Source of the DNA: Halostagnicola kamekurae
GTDB lineage: Archaea; Halobacteriota; Halobacteria; Halobacteriales; Natrialbaceae
Length of the DNA: 64,000 nucleotides
Assembly (NCBI RefSeq): GCF_900116205.1
Contig: NZ_FOZS01000004.1
Span: 310,001-374,000 of the forward strand
Direction: 5' to 3'
A program made the position numbers and the translations under genes. The notes under the pieces were generated by a model. It was not told the DNA's origin. It was given only the letters and a program-made list of their open reading frames with translations, and did no database searches. How positions within the stretch are numbered: the stretch's first letter is position 1; each line of letters starts with the position of its first letter. Of this stretch, positions 44,925 to 53,502 are shown piece after piece.

Positions 44925-45594
44925 ATCGTTCGGCATCTCGGTCCGCGAGGCGATCGACACCGCGAACGACCTGCCGATGTGCGACCTCCACGACCCCGGT
45001 CCCGGCGTCGGCGGCCACTGCATCCCGTTTTACCCCCACTTCGTGCTCTCGCGGGTCGCCTCGGAGATGCCGGTGACGCGGGCGGCACGTCGGGTCAACG
45101 AGTCGATGCCCGCGGTCACCGTCGCCCGACTCGAGCGAGCGCTCGAGGACAGAGAGACGACGCTCGAAGACGCGGCGGTCGCAGTGCTCGGCATCACCTA
45201 TCGACCGGGCGTCGAAGAGACGCGAGCCGCCCCCGCCCTCGGCGTGATCGAGGAACTCGCAGATCGCGGAGCGACCGTCTACGGCCTCGATCCGCTGATC
45301 GATCCGGCTGCGTTCGGCGCTCGACCGCTCGAGATCGACGAGTTTCCGGACGCAGATGTCGATGCGGCGATCCTGGTGACGCCCCACGAGGAGTTCGAGG
45401 GGATCGACTGGGGCCGCCTCGAGCCGACCGTCGTCGTCGACGGCAGGGACGCGCTCGATTTCGACGACGAGGCGTTCGCCCGTCACCGCGGCTACACGCT
45501 CGGCGGCGCGAGAAGGGACGACGCGTTGGCCGGCGGAGCGGCGGTCGACGGAACGCCGATCGAGGACACGCCGGTCGACGGAGGTGGACCGTAG
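44809..45594 (+). pseudogene. nucleotide-sugar (UDP-glucose/GDP-mannose type) dehydrogenase, N-terminal domain missing
   Basis: From SNDVNRVSDATTAEAVKVFEGIYRDVN onward the frame matches UDP-glucose-type dehydrogenases: central dimerisation helix, the catalytic Cys in GPGVGGHCIPFYPH, and the C-terminal UDP-binding domain with AVLGITYRPGVEETRAAPAL. The N-terminal NAD-binding domain of about 190 residues is absent. Upstream in this frame the sequence is basic nonsense that is the acidic surface-protein gene in another frame. No start codon with a plausible signal lies at the join. The glycosyltransferase gene begins directly after its stop (TAG then ATG). It is a remnant, or a mis-assembly. Confidence 0.85.
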
Positions 45595-46641
45595 ATGTAC
45601 CGCGGAAAGACGATCGGCGTGGTCGTGACGGCGTACAACGAGGAGTCGTTCGTCGGCGAGGTTATCGAGACCGTCCCCGCGTTCGTCGACCGGATCTACG
45701 TCGTCGACGACGCGTCGCCGGACGGCTGCTGGGACGTCATTCAGCGGGTGAGCGCCCGAATCAACGACAACGCGACGCCGGAGCGCGCGGTGGCCGACGG
45801 CGGGGAAAGCAGGCGCGTCGTGCCGATTCGACACGCGGAGAATCGCGGCTACGGCGCGGCGGTCAAGAGCGGCTACGAACGCGCGGTGGCCGACGGCATC
45901 GACGTCGTCGCGGTGATGAACGGCGACGGGCAGATGGACCCCGAGATCCTGGATCGAATCGTTGACCCCGTCGTCGCCGGCGAAGCCGACTACGCGAAGG
46001 GCAACCGCCTTCGCAACCCGGGCGACCGCCGCGGAATGTCGACGTTCAGGTTCGTCGGGAACGCGCTCCTGACCGGCCTCTCGAAGTTCTCGACGGGCTA
46101 CTGGTCGATCAGCGACCCCCAAAACGGCTACACGGCCATCTCGAGCGACGCCATCGAAGCGCTCGATCTCGGGGCAGTAACTGACGAGTACGGCTTTCTG
46201 AACCACCTTCTCACGCACCTGAACGTCCGCGGGTTCCGAGTCGCCGACGTGCCGATGCGGGCCGTCTACGGCGACGAAGAGAGCAGTATTCGATACGTGA
46301 CGTTCATCAGGTTCGTCTCGACGCTGCTGTTGCGGAGTTTCCTCTGGCGGCTGCGGGTCCGGTACGTCCGGCACGAATTTCACCCCGCCGTCCTCTTCTA
46401 CGCTGCCGGTTCGGTCGGTTTGCTCGCGGGCACCGCCGGATTCGTCGGCTCGGTCGTCGAAGCGGCCCGGGACGGAGACGGGTTGACAGCTTCGATGACG
46501 GCGGTGCTGACGCTTCTCGTGAGCACGATGTCGCTCGCGGCAGCGATCACGATGGACGCCGAGGAAAACGAGGCCCTCGAGGTCACCTACGACGAACGCG
46601 ACTCGACGCCGACGGGCGATCGCGATCGCATCGAACGCTGA
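45595..46641 (+). CDS. family 2 glycosyltransferase (polyprenyl-phosphate sugar synthase-like)
   Basis: The 348-residue protein has VVVTAYNEESFVGEVI at the start, VVDDASPDGCWD (the metal-binding Asp-Asp region), VVAVMNGDGQMDPEIL and QNGYTAISSDAIEAL. The C-terminal part carries two membrane helices, as in dolichol-phosphate-mannose synthase-like enzymes of the AglE/AglJ group in archaeal N-glycosylation. It would move a sugar from a nucleotide donor to a lipid carrier. The start codon follows the stop of the broken dehydrogenase with no gap. Confidence 0.9.
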   Translation: MYRGKTIGVVVTAYNEESFVGEVIETVPAFVDRIYVVDDASPDGCWDVIQRVSARINDNATPERAVADGGESRRVVPIRHAENRGYGAAVKSGYERAVADGIDVVAVMNGDGQMDPEILDRIVDPVVAGEADYAKGNRLRNPGDRRGMSTFRFVGNALLTGLSKFSTGYWSISDPQNGYTAISSDAIEALDLGAVTDEYGFLNHLLTHLNVRGFRVADVPMRAVYGDEESSIRYVTFIRFVSTLLLRSFLWRLRVRYVRHEFHPAVLFYAAGSVGLLAGTAGFVGSVVEAARDGDGLTASMTAVLTLLVSTMSLAAAITMDAEENEALEVTYDERDSTPTGDRDRIER

Positions 46642-46725
46642 GACGATCTGCCGTGAATCAGCGCCGGTTCGACGAGGCGCTCTCACGGACCGGTCAAACA
46701 ATTAATATCTACGGTTACCAGTCTC

Positions 46726-46923
46726 TCAGTCGATCGCGTAGGTAACGATGTCGGTTCCCTCACACGCGGGGCACTGGATCGTCCGGTCGGAGACCGACGT
46801 GCCACAGGTCCGACACTCGTGGACGACCGTCCGGTCGACGGTCCCGTCCGGTCGCCTCGACGAGTCGGTTGTCGCGTCGGTCCCCGCGTGAGCGAGAACC
46901 TCGAACAGTTTTGAAAGGCTCAT
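46726..46923 (-). CDS. small zinc-ribbon protein
   Basis: The 65-residue protein has a hydrophobic N-terminal helix (SLSKLFEVLAHAG), an acidic linker and a C-terminal zinc ribbon CRTCGTSVSDRTIQCPACEGT. Such proteins are common in haloarchaea with unknown partners. The ATG at 46921-46923 is preferred to the one 36 bp upstream. It is convergent with the glycosyltransferase gene. Confidence 0.7.
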   Translation of the reverse strand: MSLSKLFEVLAHAGTDATTDSSRRPDGTVDRTVVHECRTCGTSVSDRTIQCPACEGTDIVTYAID

Positions 46924-47153
46924 AGCGCTGACGATCTGGAATACCTGAAAGACTGGCATAAGTGTTTCGCGCGTATGACCTCCATACTGGCAGTACGGCG
47001 CCTATACTGGTTTCCCGACGATCGGTCGACGACGAAAACTCGCCGGCGCGATCAGTCTCGATCCTGCAGTGGTCGCGGCCCAGCGGTCGCGGACCGACGA
47101 ACCGCAGGGCGCGGTTAACAAAGCCGGCCGAACTCGCCTAGTTCGCCAGCCGA

Positions 47154-48083
47154 ATGCACGTGCTGATTCTGACGACGAACGAGGACGCACCCTTCATGAA
47201 CCAGCAGCTCGCGGCGCTCGAGCGACTCGGAGTCTCGTTTACGGTTCGGTCGGTTCCCGGAGAGACGGGTCCCGGACGGTCGCGCAGCCCCCTCGAGTAC
47301 CTCAAGTTCTTCCCGACGGTCGTTCGCGAATCGCGAAACGGGTACGACCTGATCCACGCCCACTACGGGCTGACCGCGCCGATGGCGCTCGCTCAGTTCA
47401 GACAGCCGGTCGTGCTCTCGCTGTGGGGAACCGACGTCTACGGTCCCGGCGAACCGATCAGCCGATTCTGCGCGCCGTTTTGCGAGGAGGTCGTCGTGAT
47501 GTCTGCGGAGATGGGACGAACTCTCGGGCGGGACTGTACGGTGATCCCCGACGGCGTCAACGTAGCGCAGTTCTACCCGATCCCGCAGGCGGAAGCCAGA
47601 GAACGAGTCGGCTGGAACGAGGAGGGATACGACGTGCTCTTCCCGTACTCGCCCGACCGGGAGGTGAAAAATCATCCGCGGGCGAGGCGAGTCGTTCGGG
47701 CCGTCGAGGAACAGATCGGAGCGCCGGTTCGGCTTCGAACGGTGTACGGAGTCGACCACGACGAGGTCGTCCACTACATGAACGCGGCCGACGCGCTCCT
47801 TCTGACCTCCGAGAGCGAGGGGTCGCCGAACTCGGTCAAGGAGGCGATGGCCTGTAACGTCCCCGTCGTCGCCGTCGACGTCGGCGACGTCGCCGATCGG
47901 CTCGACGGCGTCTCGCCGTCGACTGTCGCCACGAGCGATCGCGATCTCATCGCGGGGCTTCGAGACATCTTAGAGCGCGGCGAGCGTTCGAACGGGCGCG
48001 AGGCGGCCGCCGAGATCAGCGTCGAACGAACGGCGGCGCGGATGCTCGAGACCTACGAGCGAGCCGTTGCGAGAAAATCTTGA
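47154..48083 (+). CDS. family 4 glycosyltransferase
   Basis: The 309-residue protein has the GT-B fold: an N-terminal half with NGYDLIHAHYGLTAPMAL and VVLSLWGTDVYG, and a C-terminal half with PYSPDREVKNHPRARRV and ALLLTSESEGSPNSVKEAMACNVPVVAVDVGDV, the latter being the donor-nucleotide site. It probably adds a sugar to a surface polymer or a lipid. The donor is unknown. It lies beside an upstream glycan cluster and is convergent with the NrfD module. Confidence 0.9.
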   Translation: MHVLILTTNEDAPFMNQQLAALERLGVSFTVRSVPGETGPGRSRSPLEYLKFFPTVVRESRNGYDLIHAHYGLTAPMALAQFRQPVVLSLWGTDVYGPGEPISRFCAPFCEEVVVMSAEMGRTLGRDCTVIPDGVNVAQFYPIPQAEARERVGWNEEGYDVLFPYSPDREVKNHPRARRVVRAVEEQIGAPVRLRTVYGVDHDEVVHYMNAADALLLTSESEGSPNSVKEAMACNVPVVAVDVGDVADRLDGVSPSTVATSDRDLIAGLRDILERGERSNGREAAAEISVERTAARMLETYERAVARKS

Positions 48084-48089
48084 TTCGAG

Positions 48090-48377
48090 TTAATAGAAGA
48101 CGATGCCGACCACTTCCATCGCGAAGAACATGGTTACCCAGAGGCCCGTCGTGATGATGACGAGATAGCCGACGCCCATCGCAGCCATCCGCGGGTTACG
48201 CGGCGAGCCGAGGAACCACGCGGCGATCATGACGTAGACCGGCATCAGGATGATGCCGAAAATGAGCCAGGTCCCCGTATCCGGAAACCCCGCTGTCGGG
48301 CCTCTGCCGCCGTAGCCGTGAGTCAACACGACCTCGAGGATCGAAACGAGCGCGCGATCGACCGCGATGGCGCTCAT
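48090..48377 (-). CDS. small membrane subunit of the NrfD module
   Basis: The 95-residue protein has two or three membrane helices (ILEVVLTHGYG, WLIFGIILMPVYVMIAAWFLG, MGVGYLVIITTGLWVTMFFAM). Its ATG overlaps the stop of the NrfD gene by four bases, so it is the last gene of a four-gene operon. No family is recognised; its place suggests an extra membrane subunit. Confidence 0.75.
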   Translation of the reverse strand: MSAIAVDRALVSILEVVLTHGYGGRGPTAGFPDTGTWLIFGIILMPVYVMIAAWFLGSPRNPRMAAMGVGYLVIITTGLWVTMFFAMEVVGIVFY

Positions 48378-49732
48378 GCTCTCACCTCCGCCATCTCGCC
48401 GCCGTCGTCCGACTCATCGTCAGTTTCGTTCTGTAAGTGTTCGATCGCGTGTAGTTCGACCACCGGGAACACCTTCGCGACCACGAGAAAGAACATGGTG
48501 ACCATCGCGATCGTTCCGGTTATCGACGCCAGTTCGATCAGGCTCGGCACGTAGCTACCCGGCACGGCTTCGTAGATATCGAACGTCGGGTGCAACAACC
48601 CGTCGGCGACGAACAGGACCTTCTCCATCAACGTCGCGGCGAGCACGGCGATCGCGGCGACGACAGAGCGTTTCTTCGTGAACACCGCGGGACGGACCGC
48701 CTGAGCGAACGTGTAGATGAGCACCAGCGTCACGAGGGTCATTGCGAGGATGTAGATCGGCGTCGAAAGCTTCGCGCCGACCGCCGCGGCCTGATCGACC
48801 GGCGGCAGGAACGTGCCGCTGATGTTCTGCTGGAGCTGGAGCCAGAGAAAGAGGAGACAGAAGAAGCCGAGCCAGAGGGTGAGCCCGCGGAACACGTCGT
48901 CGCCGATGATGTGGTCCCAGTCGTAGACGTATCGGAACCCGTACGATAACAGGATGACGCCGCTGATAGCCGAGGTCAACGCGATGGTCAGAAACTGCGG
49001 TCCCTGAATCGCACCGAACCAGCCGGGCATCGACGGGATCAACGCGAACAGCCACGGGATGACGCCGCCGTGGAGCAACAGGGGCGCGAGGATGATGATC
49101 GCGAGCGCGAGCCACCAGACCATCCGCTGGACCATCCGATCCTCGCTCTCGGTGTAGCCGATCGTCATGACTTTGTAAATCGGCTCGAAGTGGCTCGGAA
49201 GGTCGTCGCGGAGACGAGTGATGTCGTACCGGAGCGTCAGCGCCAGATACGTCGTCGTGAGAATGAGATAGAGCGTGATGACGGTCACGTCCCAGACCAG
49301 CGGCGAGCTGTGGACGGTGATGTGAAAGTGACCGACGATGCTTCGGACCATCCTGTCGGGCCGTCCCAGGTGGACGATGATGTAGAACCCGGCCGCGGAC
49401 AGTCCGGCGATCGTCAGGAGTTCGGCCAGTCGCGCGACCGGCATGTACCGCTCCATTCCGAGCAACCGAACGGCGGCAGAGAGGATGATACCGCCGTGGG
49501 CGATCCCGACCCACCAGATGAACGCGCCGATGTACACGCCCCACGGAACCCCGCCGCCGCTCCCCCAGTCCGAGAGGCCGGTCACGATGAGTCCACGAGA
49601 GAGCTGGTACATCCACCCAAGGAGAAACACACCGAACACGAGTCCCGCGACGGCAAACAGGACGTAATAGCCCCTCGAGGTGTCCTGAATCGGGCGCAAG
49701 ATGTCCTCTCTGGTCGGTCGTTCGGTGCTCAT
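48374..49732 (-). CDS. NrfD/PsrC-type quinone-interacting membrane subunit
   Basis: The 452-residue protein has about ten membrane helices and the NrfD/PsrC-family patterns: an N-terminal helix after PIQDTSRGYYVLFAVAG, VPWGVYIGAFIWWVGIAHGG, and a conserved HLGRPDRMV in the third block. In known complexes such subunits exchange electrons between quinone and a 4Fe-4S subunit. The gene overlaps the preceding Fe-S gene by four bases (ATGA). A longer reading frame to 50248 is a shadow of the Fe-S gene. A charged C-terminus (ENETDDESDDGGEM) faces the cytoplasm. Confidence 0.9.
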   Translation of the reverse strand: MSTERPTREDILRPIQDTSRGYYVLFAVAGLVFGVFLLGWMYQLSRGLIVTGLSDWGSGGGVPWGVYIGAFIWWVGIAHGGIILSAAVRLLGMERYMPVARLAELLTIAGLSAAGFYIIVHLGRPDRMVRSIVGHFHITVHSSPLVWDVTVITLYLILTTTYLALTLRYDITRLRDDLPSHFEPIYKVMTIGYTESEDRMVQRMVWWLALAIIILAPLLLHGGVIPWLFALIPSMPGWFGAIQGPQFLTIALTSAISGVILLSYGFRYVYDWDHIIGDDVFRGLTLWLGFFCLLFLWLQLQQNISGTFLPPVDQAAAVGAKLSTPIYILAMTLVTLVLIYTFAQAVRPAVFTKKRSVVAAIAVLAATLMEKVLFVADGLLHPTFDIYEAVPGSYVPSLIELASITGTIAMVTMFFLVVAKVFPVVELHAIEHLQNETDDESDDGGEMAEVRA

Positions 49733-51132
49733 AGCAGGTCCCCACCCACGGTTCCCTCCTCGGTGACGTTCTTTCGAGCGTCGGCGAGACGAATGGTGTC
49801 GTCGTCGTTGCTCAGGTAGCTCAGTTCGTCGTACTGAATCGGTCCCTCGACCTGCTGTGCGTTTGCTCCCGGCTCGTTGCCGATGTAGATGATGTTCGGA
49901 TTCGTCCCCATCTCCTCGAGCAACTTGAACGTCGAATCGGCTTCCCCGCCGAAGTCCTCGATCAGGGCCTGGGCCTCCGCTTCTGTCATCCCGTCGTCGC
50001 CCTCCTCGGCCGGTTCCGTCTCGCCGTCGACGATGTCGATCGCTTCCTGAATATCGTCGTCGTCGTCCGCGGCGACCGCCCTCGCTCGTGCGAGCGCCGG
50101 GTTGTCCAGGTACTGTCGGGGTGGGCTCTCGGGGTCGTTCATGTCGCCGAACTGGATCGCCTCGGGCGGACACGCGTCCTCGCAGGCCGTACTTCCGACC
50201 ATCTCCTCGCCCTCGTGTCCGTCCTGACGGGTTGGACAGAACGTACACTTGCTCATAACGCCGCGTGGCGCTCGGCTGTCGACGGGACGATCGCGCTCGT
50301 CGTATATGTGCTGGTCATCGATTGCGTCCTCCGGAACCTCGGGTTCCATCCACTGGAAGTAGTTAACACCGTACGGGCAGGCGACCTGACAGTACCGGCA
50401 CCCGATGCAAATCGCGTAATCGGTGAGTACGAGGCCGTCACTCTGGCGCGTGTGACGCGCCGTCGTCGGGCAGACTTTCTCACACGGCGCGTCGGTACAG
50501 TGCTGGCACGGACGGATGAGTCGCTGTGCGCCCGTTTCGAGTTGCTCGTTGGGGTCCTCCCAGTCGAGGACGTACATCCAGTTCACGCCGGAATCGAGCT
50601 GATTCTCGTCGGCGCAGGCCTCCACACAGGAGAGACACCCGTCACAGGTCTCGAGATCCAGGGCCATTCCCCACTGGAGTCCCTCGTCGTCACCACCGCC
50701 CTGGGTGCCGGCGTCGACGCTCGGTTCTGGGTCGTCCGCGGTCGACCACGCGCCGAGTCCGAGGAAGGCCGCGCCCGCTCCCATCTTCTTTATGACCTCG
50801 CGGCGGTCGACATCGCCGTCGCCGTCGAAGGCCTCGAGGGCTTTCGCGAGTCCGCCACTGTCCTCGTCGCCGGACTCCATCTCGGCCAGCGCCGCCTCGG
50901 TAGGTCGATCGTCCTGACCGAATTCCTCCATCACGTCCTCGTGATACCGCTCGTGAAACTCCGCCTCGGAGAGTGTTCCCTTCGTGACGGCCATCGCGTC
51001 GCGAGCCATCTCCATGCCGAGCTCGACGTCGTACTCGGTCTCCTCGAGTGATTCCTCGAGTTCGCGTTCCCACTCCTCGCCGAGCGGGTGGAACGAATCG
51101 TCCGTTCCGTTCGACTCGTCGTCCGCGTTCAT
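49729..51132 (-). CDS. four-cluster [4Fe-4S] subunit with N-terminal extension and internal twin-Arg motif
   Basis: The 467-residue protein contains four cysteine clusters: CDGCLSCVEAC, CQHCTDAPCEKVCP, CIGCRYCQVACPYG and the CTFCP...CEDACPPEA group, as in DmsB/PsrB-type electron-transfer subunits. Before them lie about 108 acidic residues of a helical N-terminal domain known from haloarchaeal 4Fe-4S proteins, then DRREVIKKMGAGAAFLGLG at residues 109-127, which looks like a Tat signal placed inside the protein. A Glu/Asp-rich insertion of about 60 residues follows the clusters. It overlaps both neighbours in the operon by four bases. Confidence 0.88.
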   Translation of the reverse strand: MNADDESNGTDDSFHPLGEEWERELEESLEETEYDVELGMEMARDAMAVTKGTLSEAEFHERYHEDVMEEFGQDDRPTEAALAEMESGDEDSGGLAKALEAFDGDGDVDRREVIKKMGAGAAFLGLGAWSTADDPEPSVDAGTQGGGDDEGLQWGMALDLETCDGCLSCVEACADENQLDSGVNWMYVLDWEDPNEQLETGAQRLIRPCQHCTDAPCEKVCPTTARHTRQSDGLVLTDYAICIGCRYCQVACPYGVNYFQWMEPEVPEDAIDDQHIYDERDRPVDSRAPRGVMSKCTFCPTRQDGHEGEEMVGSTACEDACPPEAIQFGDMNDPESPPRQYLDNPALARARAVAADDDDDIQEAIDIVDGETEPAEEGDDGMTEAEAQALIEDFGGEADSTFKLLEEMGTNPNIIYIGNEPGANAQQVEGPIQYDELSYLSNDDDTIRLADARKNVTEEGTVGGDLL

Positions 51133-51452
51133 TCAGCGCTCCCTCTGGAATTCGGCTCCGCAGTCGCAGTGGGACGCTTCGTGAGACCCCAGCTGATCAC
51201 GCCGAGTAACAACGCCGTGGCGACGGCCAACGTGAGCCAGCTCGTCGGCGAGGCCGCGCCGTACGCGTTGGATGCAGGGAATACTCGAGTCGTCTGGATC
51301 ATCACGAGGACGAGAAAGAGGACGCCGAACATCGACGCGACGGCGACCCAGATACCGTCGTAGAATGCTTTCATGGTCTCGTCCGCATCGCGGGCACCGC
51401 TCTCGGTCTGTTCTTCCGGTGGATCCGGTTCGGTTCGGTACGTGTGACCCAT
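51129..51452 (-). CDS. small membrane protein, first gene of the NrfD operon
   Basis: The 107-residue protein has a polar start, then two membrane helices (WVAVASMFGVLFLVLVMI and SWLTLAVATALLLGVISWGL) and a polar tail. It overlaps the Fe-S gene by four bases (ATGA), as do the other genes of this operon. A TATA-like TTTTGTAAC on the minus strand lies about 28 nt before the ATG. The family is unknown; it may anchor or assemble the complex. Confidence 0.75.
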   Translation of the reverse strand: MGHTYRTEPDPPEEQTESGARDADETMKAFYDGIWVAVASMFGVLFLVLVMIQTTRVFPASNAYGAASPTSWLTLAVATALLLGVISWGLTKRPTATAEPNSRGSAE

Positions 51453-51679
51453 GGGAACACAACCTACGTCAGCAGTTACAAAAGAACCGCGGGGAGATCC
51501 GAGGATAAATTCGAAATTAGACTGCGTTTGGGCGATGATACTGCGGCGTTATCGAGTAACGTTCAATAACACGGGAACGTCGTCAGTGTCGACATCGGCG
51601 GGTCGACCATCGGCCCGAACGACCACGGACGGGCGGCGTCACCCCACATCCGGGCAGTCGGCACACTCAAAAACAAGAG

Positions 51680-52093
51680 TCACTCGTCGCCCGCCAACTT
51701 CTCTCTGGGTTGCCAGAGCGCACACCAGTCTGCGGACCGTATCTGTCCGGCGACCTCCGTACACGCGCCGATCGCGTCGCCGTTGCGATCCGCGATGTAG
51801 AACGTGCAGTTGCCACACTGTGCGCCGTCTCTGGCACCGCACTCGTAGCCCGCGTTGCTCTTCGATTGCAGTTCGTCCTCGTCGGCTCGCTCGAGGCCGT
51901 CGATGCTCGGCGCGGTCGCTTCGGATTCCGGGACCTCGCCCTCTAAGACATCGAGACACCAGTCTTCGGGTCGTTGCACTGGCGGCGTTGGGTCCGCGCC
52001 AATATTGAGACAGCCAGCGAGACCGACGACCGCACCACTGCCGGCAAGTTGGAGCAATCGACGCCGCGTTTCTCGACGCTCGGAGTCGTTCAT
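51680..52093 (-). CDS. high-potential iron-sulfur protein (HiPIP), Tat lipoprotein
   Basis: The 137-residue protein has a Tat lipoprotein signal: RRETRRRLLQLAGSG followed by the lipobox VGLAGC, so it should be fixed outside the membrane by a lipid. The C-terminal domain has the HiPIP cysteine pattern: CGNCTFY, then GACTEVAG, then DWCALW, preceded by an Asn-Ala-Gly-Tyr-Glu-Cys segment. HiPIPs carry one [4Fe-4S] cluster and ferry electrons between membrane complexes and a terminal oxidase or reaction centre. It lies 227 bp upstream of the NrfD operon on the same strand. Two extra cysteines flank the motif. Confidence 0.88.
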   Translation of the reverse strand: MNDSERRETRRRLLQLAGSGAVVGLAGCLNIGADPTPPVQRPEDWCLDVLEGEVPESEATAPSIDGLERADEDELQSKSNAGYECGARDGAQCGNCTFYIADRNGDAIGACTEVAGQIRSADWCALWQPREKLAGDE

Positions 52094-52266
52094 GCGGAAA
52101 TCAGTCGACCGGACGTTCGAGTGCGAGCGGTATCAAGACGGTCACTGTTCCAGCGACAACGACGGGTTACTGGCCTCGACGTCCGTAAGTGCCTCGAGCG
52201 ATCGACGGCACTCACTGCTGAGCCACAGACGAGCGGTCGATCGGTTCGCGTCAGCTTCACCGCCGG

Positions 52267-52276
52267 TATTTATAAG
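52267..52276 (+). promoter_or_regulatory. TATA box of the UspA gene
   Basis: TATTTATAAG lies about 27 nt before the ATG at 52299, so the transcript is probably leaderless. Confidence 0.55.
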
Positions 52277-52298
52277 CACTCGATCGTAATCGGCACGT

Positions 52299-52715
52299 AT
52301 GACGGTACTGGTCGCGTACGATAACTCGGGTCCCGCACAGAAGGCCCTTCAGTGGGCCGTCGACGAACATCCCGGCGAAGAGATCGTTCTCCTCCGCGTC
52401 ATCGAAGCCGCGGGCGGTTCGACGTCCGCCGGAATCGGTCTCGCCAAGGAGAAACTCATGGAACTCCAAGAGGAGAAACACGACGAAGTCACCTCGGAGA
52501 TTGCGGACGTGCTCGACGACGACGACCTCGAAGTGCGGACCGAGACGGCCGTCGGCGACCCCGCTCGAGAGATCGTCGAATTCGCCGAGGAGAACGACGT
52601 CGATCACATCCTCGTCGGAAGCCACGGTCGATCGGGCGTCTCTCGCGTACTACTCGGCAGCGTCGCGGAGACGATTGCCCGCCGCGCGCCCGTGCCGGTG
52701 ACGGTCGTTCGGTAG
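52299..52715 (+). CDS. universal stress protein
   Basis: The 138-residue UspA-fold protein starts with VLVAYDNSGPAQKALQWAVDEH and ends with ILVGSHGRSGVSRVLLGSVAETIARRAPVPVTVV; the GSHGRSG part is the ATP-binding loop of the ATP-binding UspA class. Such proteins are induced by starvation or other stresses. A TATA box is visible. The gene is monocistronic. Confidence 0.93.
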   Translation: MTVLVAYDNSGPAQKALQWAVDEHPGEEIVLLRVIEAAGGSTSAGIGLAKEKLMELQEEKHDEVTSEIADVLDDDDLEVRTETAVGDPAREIVEFAEENDVDHILVGSHGRSGVSRVLLGSVAETIARRAPVPVTVVR

Positions 52716-52818
52716 TCGACCGAGGACGGTCGGTAGTCAATCGGAGACGTTCGAATCGGTTGGGGACCGGCTGACGAAGATGGCCCGCGCCGTGGGTAAG
52801 TAGATCCGGCCGAACGGC

Positions 52819-53310
52819 TCACTCGATTTCCTGTGTCTGCTCGAGAAGGGTTTCCGAATCGAAGTCGTTGAGCGCGTTAGGTTCGTCTTTGATGGTTTCG
52901 ATGACGAAGCGAGAACTCGTTCTGACGACTTCGTCGATGCGCTCGTAATCGCTGATGAGTCGGTGGACCATTTCCCTGTCCGAGAGGTGCGAAATGACGA
53001 CGAAATCCGTCTCGCCCATCGTGAAGTACACCTGATTGACGCCCTCGACGTCGGCGAGTTTCTCACCGACTCGCTTGTGATACTGCTCGTCGTACTCGGC
53101 GGCGACCTCCGTGATAACGGTGATGTCGAACCCCACCTTCTCGAGGTCGATGTCGTAGAGATCGTTGGTGACGATGCCGGCGTCTTTGAGCTTCGTCAGC
53201 CGGTAGTGAACCGTCGATTTCGGAATGTCGGTGTGACCCGCGATCTCGTCAGGACTTCCAGTTCCGAGTTCGGCGATCGCCTGCAAGATCTGGATGTCGC
53301 GTTGGTCCAT
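52819..53310 (-). CDS. Lrp/AsnC-family transcriptional regulator
   Basis: The protein has an N-terminal winged helix (DIQILQAIAELGTGSPDEIAGHTDIPKSTVHYRLTKL) and a C-terminal RAM-like domain (VEGVNQVYFTMGETDFVVISHLSDREMVHRLI) that in relatives binds amino acids. The start at 53310 (163 residues) is chosen over 53322 because a minus-strand TATA-like TGTTTATCC lies about 26 nt before it. It is divergent from the aminotransferase gene, so regulation of that gene is likely. Some members respond to glutamine, lysine or other amino acids. Confidence 0.9.
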   Translation of the reverse strand: MDQRDIQILQAIAELGTGSPDEIAGHTDIPKSTVHYRLTKLKDAGIVTNDLYDIDLEKVGFDITVITEVAAEYDEQYHKRVGEKLADVEGVNQVYFTMGETDFVVISHLSDREMVHRLISDYERIDEVVRTSSRFVIETIKDEPNALNDFDSETLLEQTQEIE

Positions 53311-53502
53311 ACCGTATCCCATGGGCGAGTCGGATAAACAACATTCGAAACGAACCCCTCGAGTTGAACCACGATCAGGAGATCCGGTCTATCTGGACGG
53401 GGAGAAAACGCTCACGAAGAGAGTATCAACGGAGGACCGCAGTTTGCAGAATGTGGTTTTACACGCAACGGTTTATTAGTACGGTGTGCGATATATATTA
53501 GT

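Noticed and set aside
47115-47774. 219-codon minus-strand frame opposite the GT4 gene
   Set aside because: Antisense shadow of the glycosyltransferase gene.
48374-50248. Long minus-strand frame of 624 codons including the NrfD gene
   Set aside because: The first 170 codons are Arg/Gly-rich and lie inside the Fe-S gene in another frame; the NrfD gene starts at 49732.
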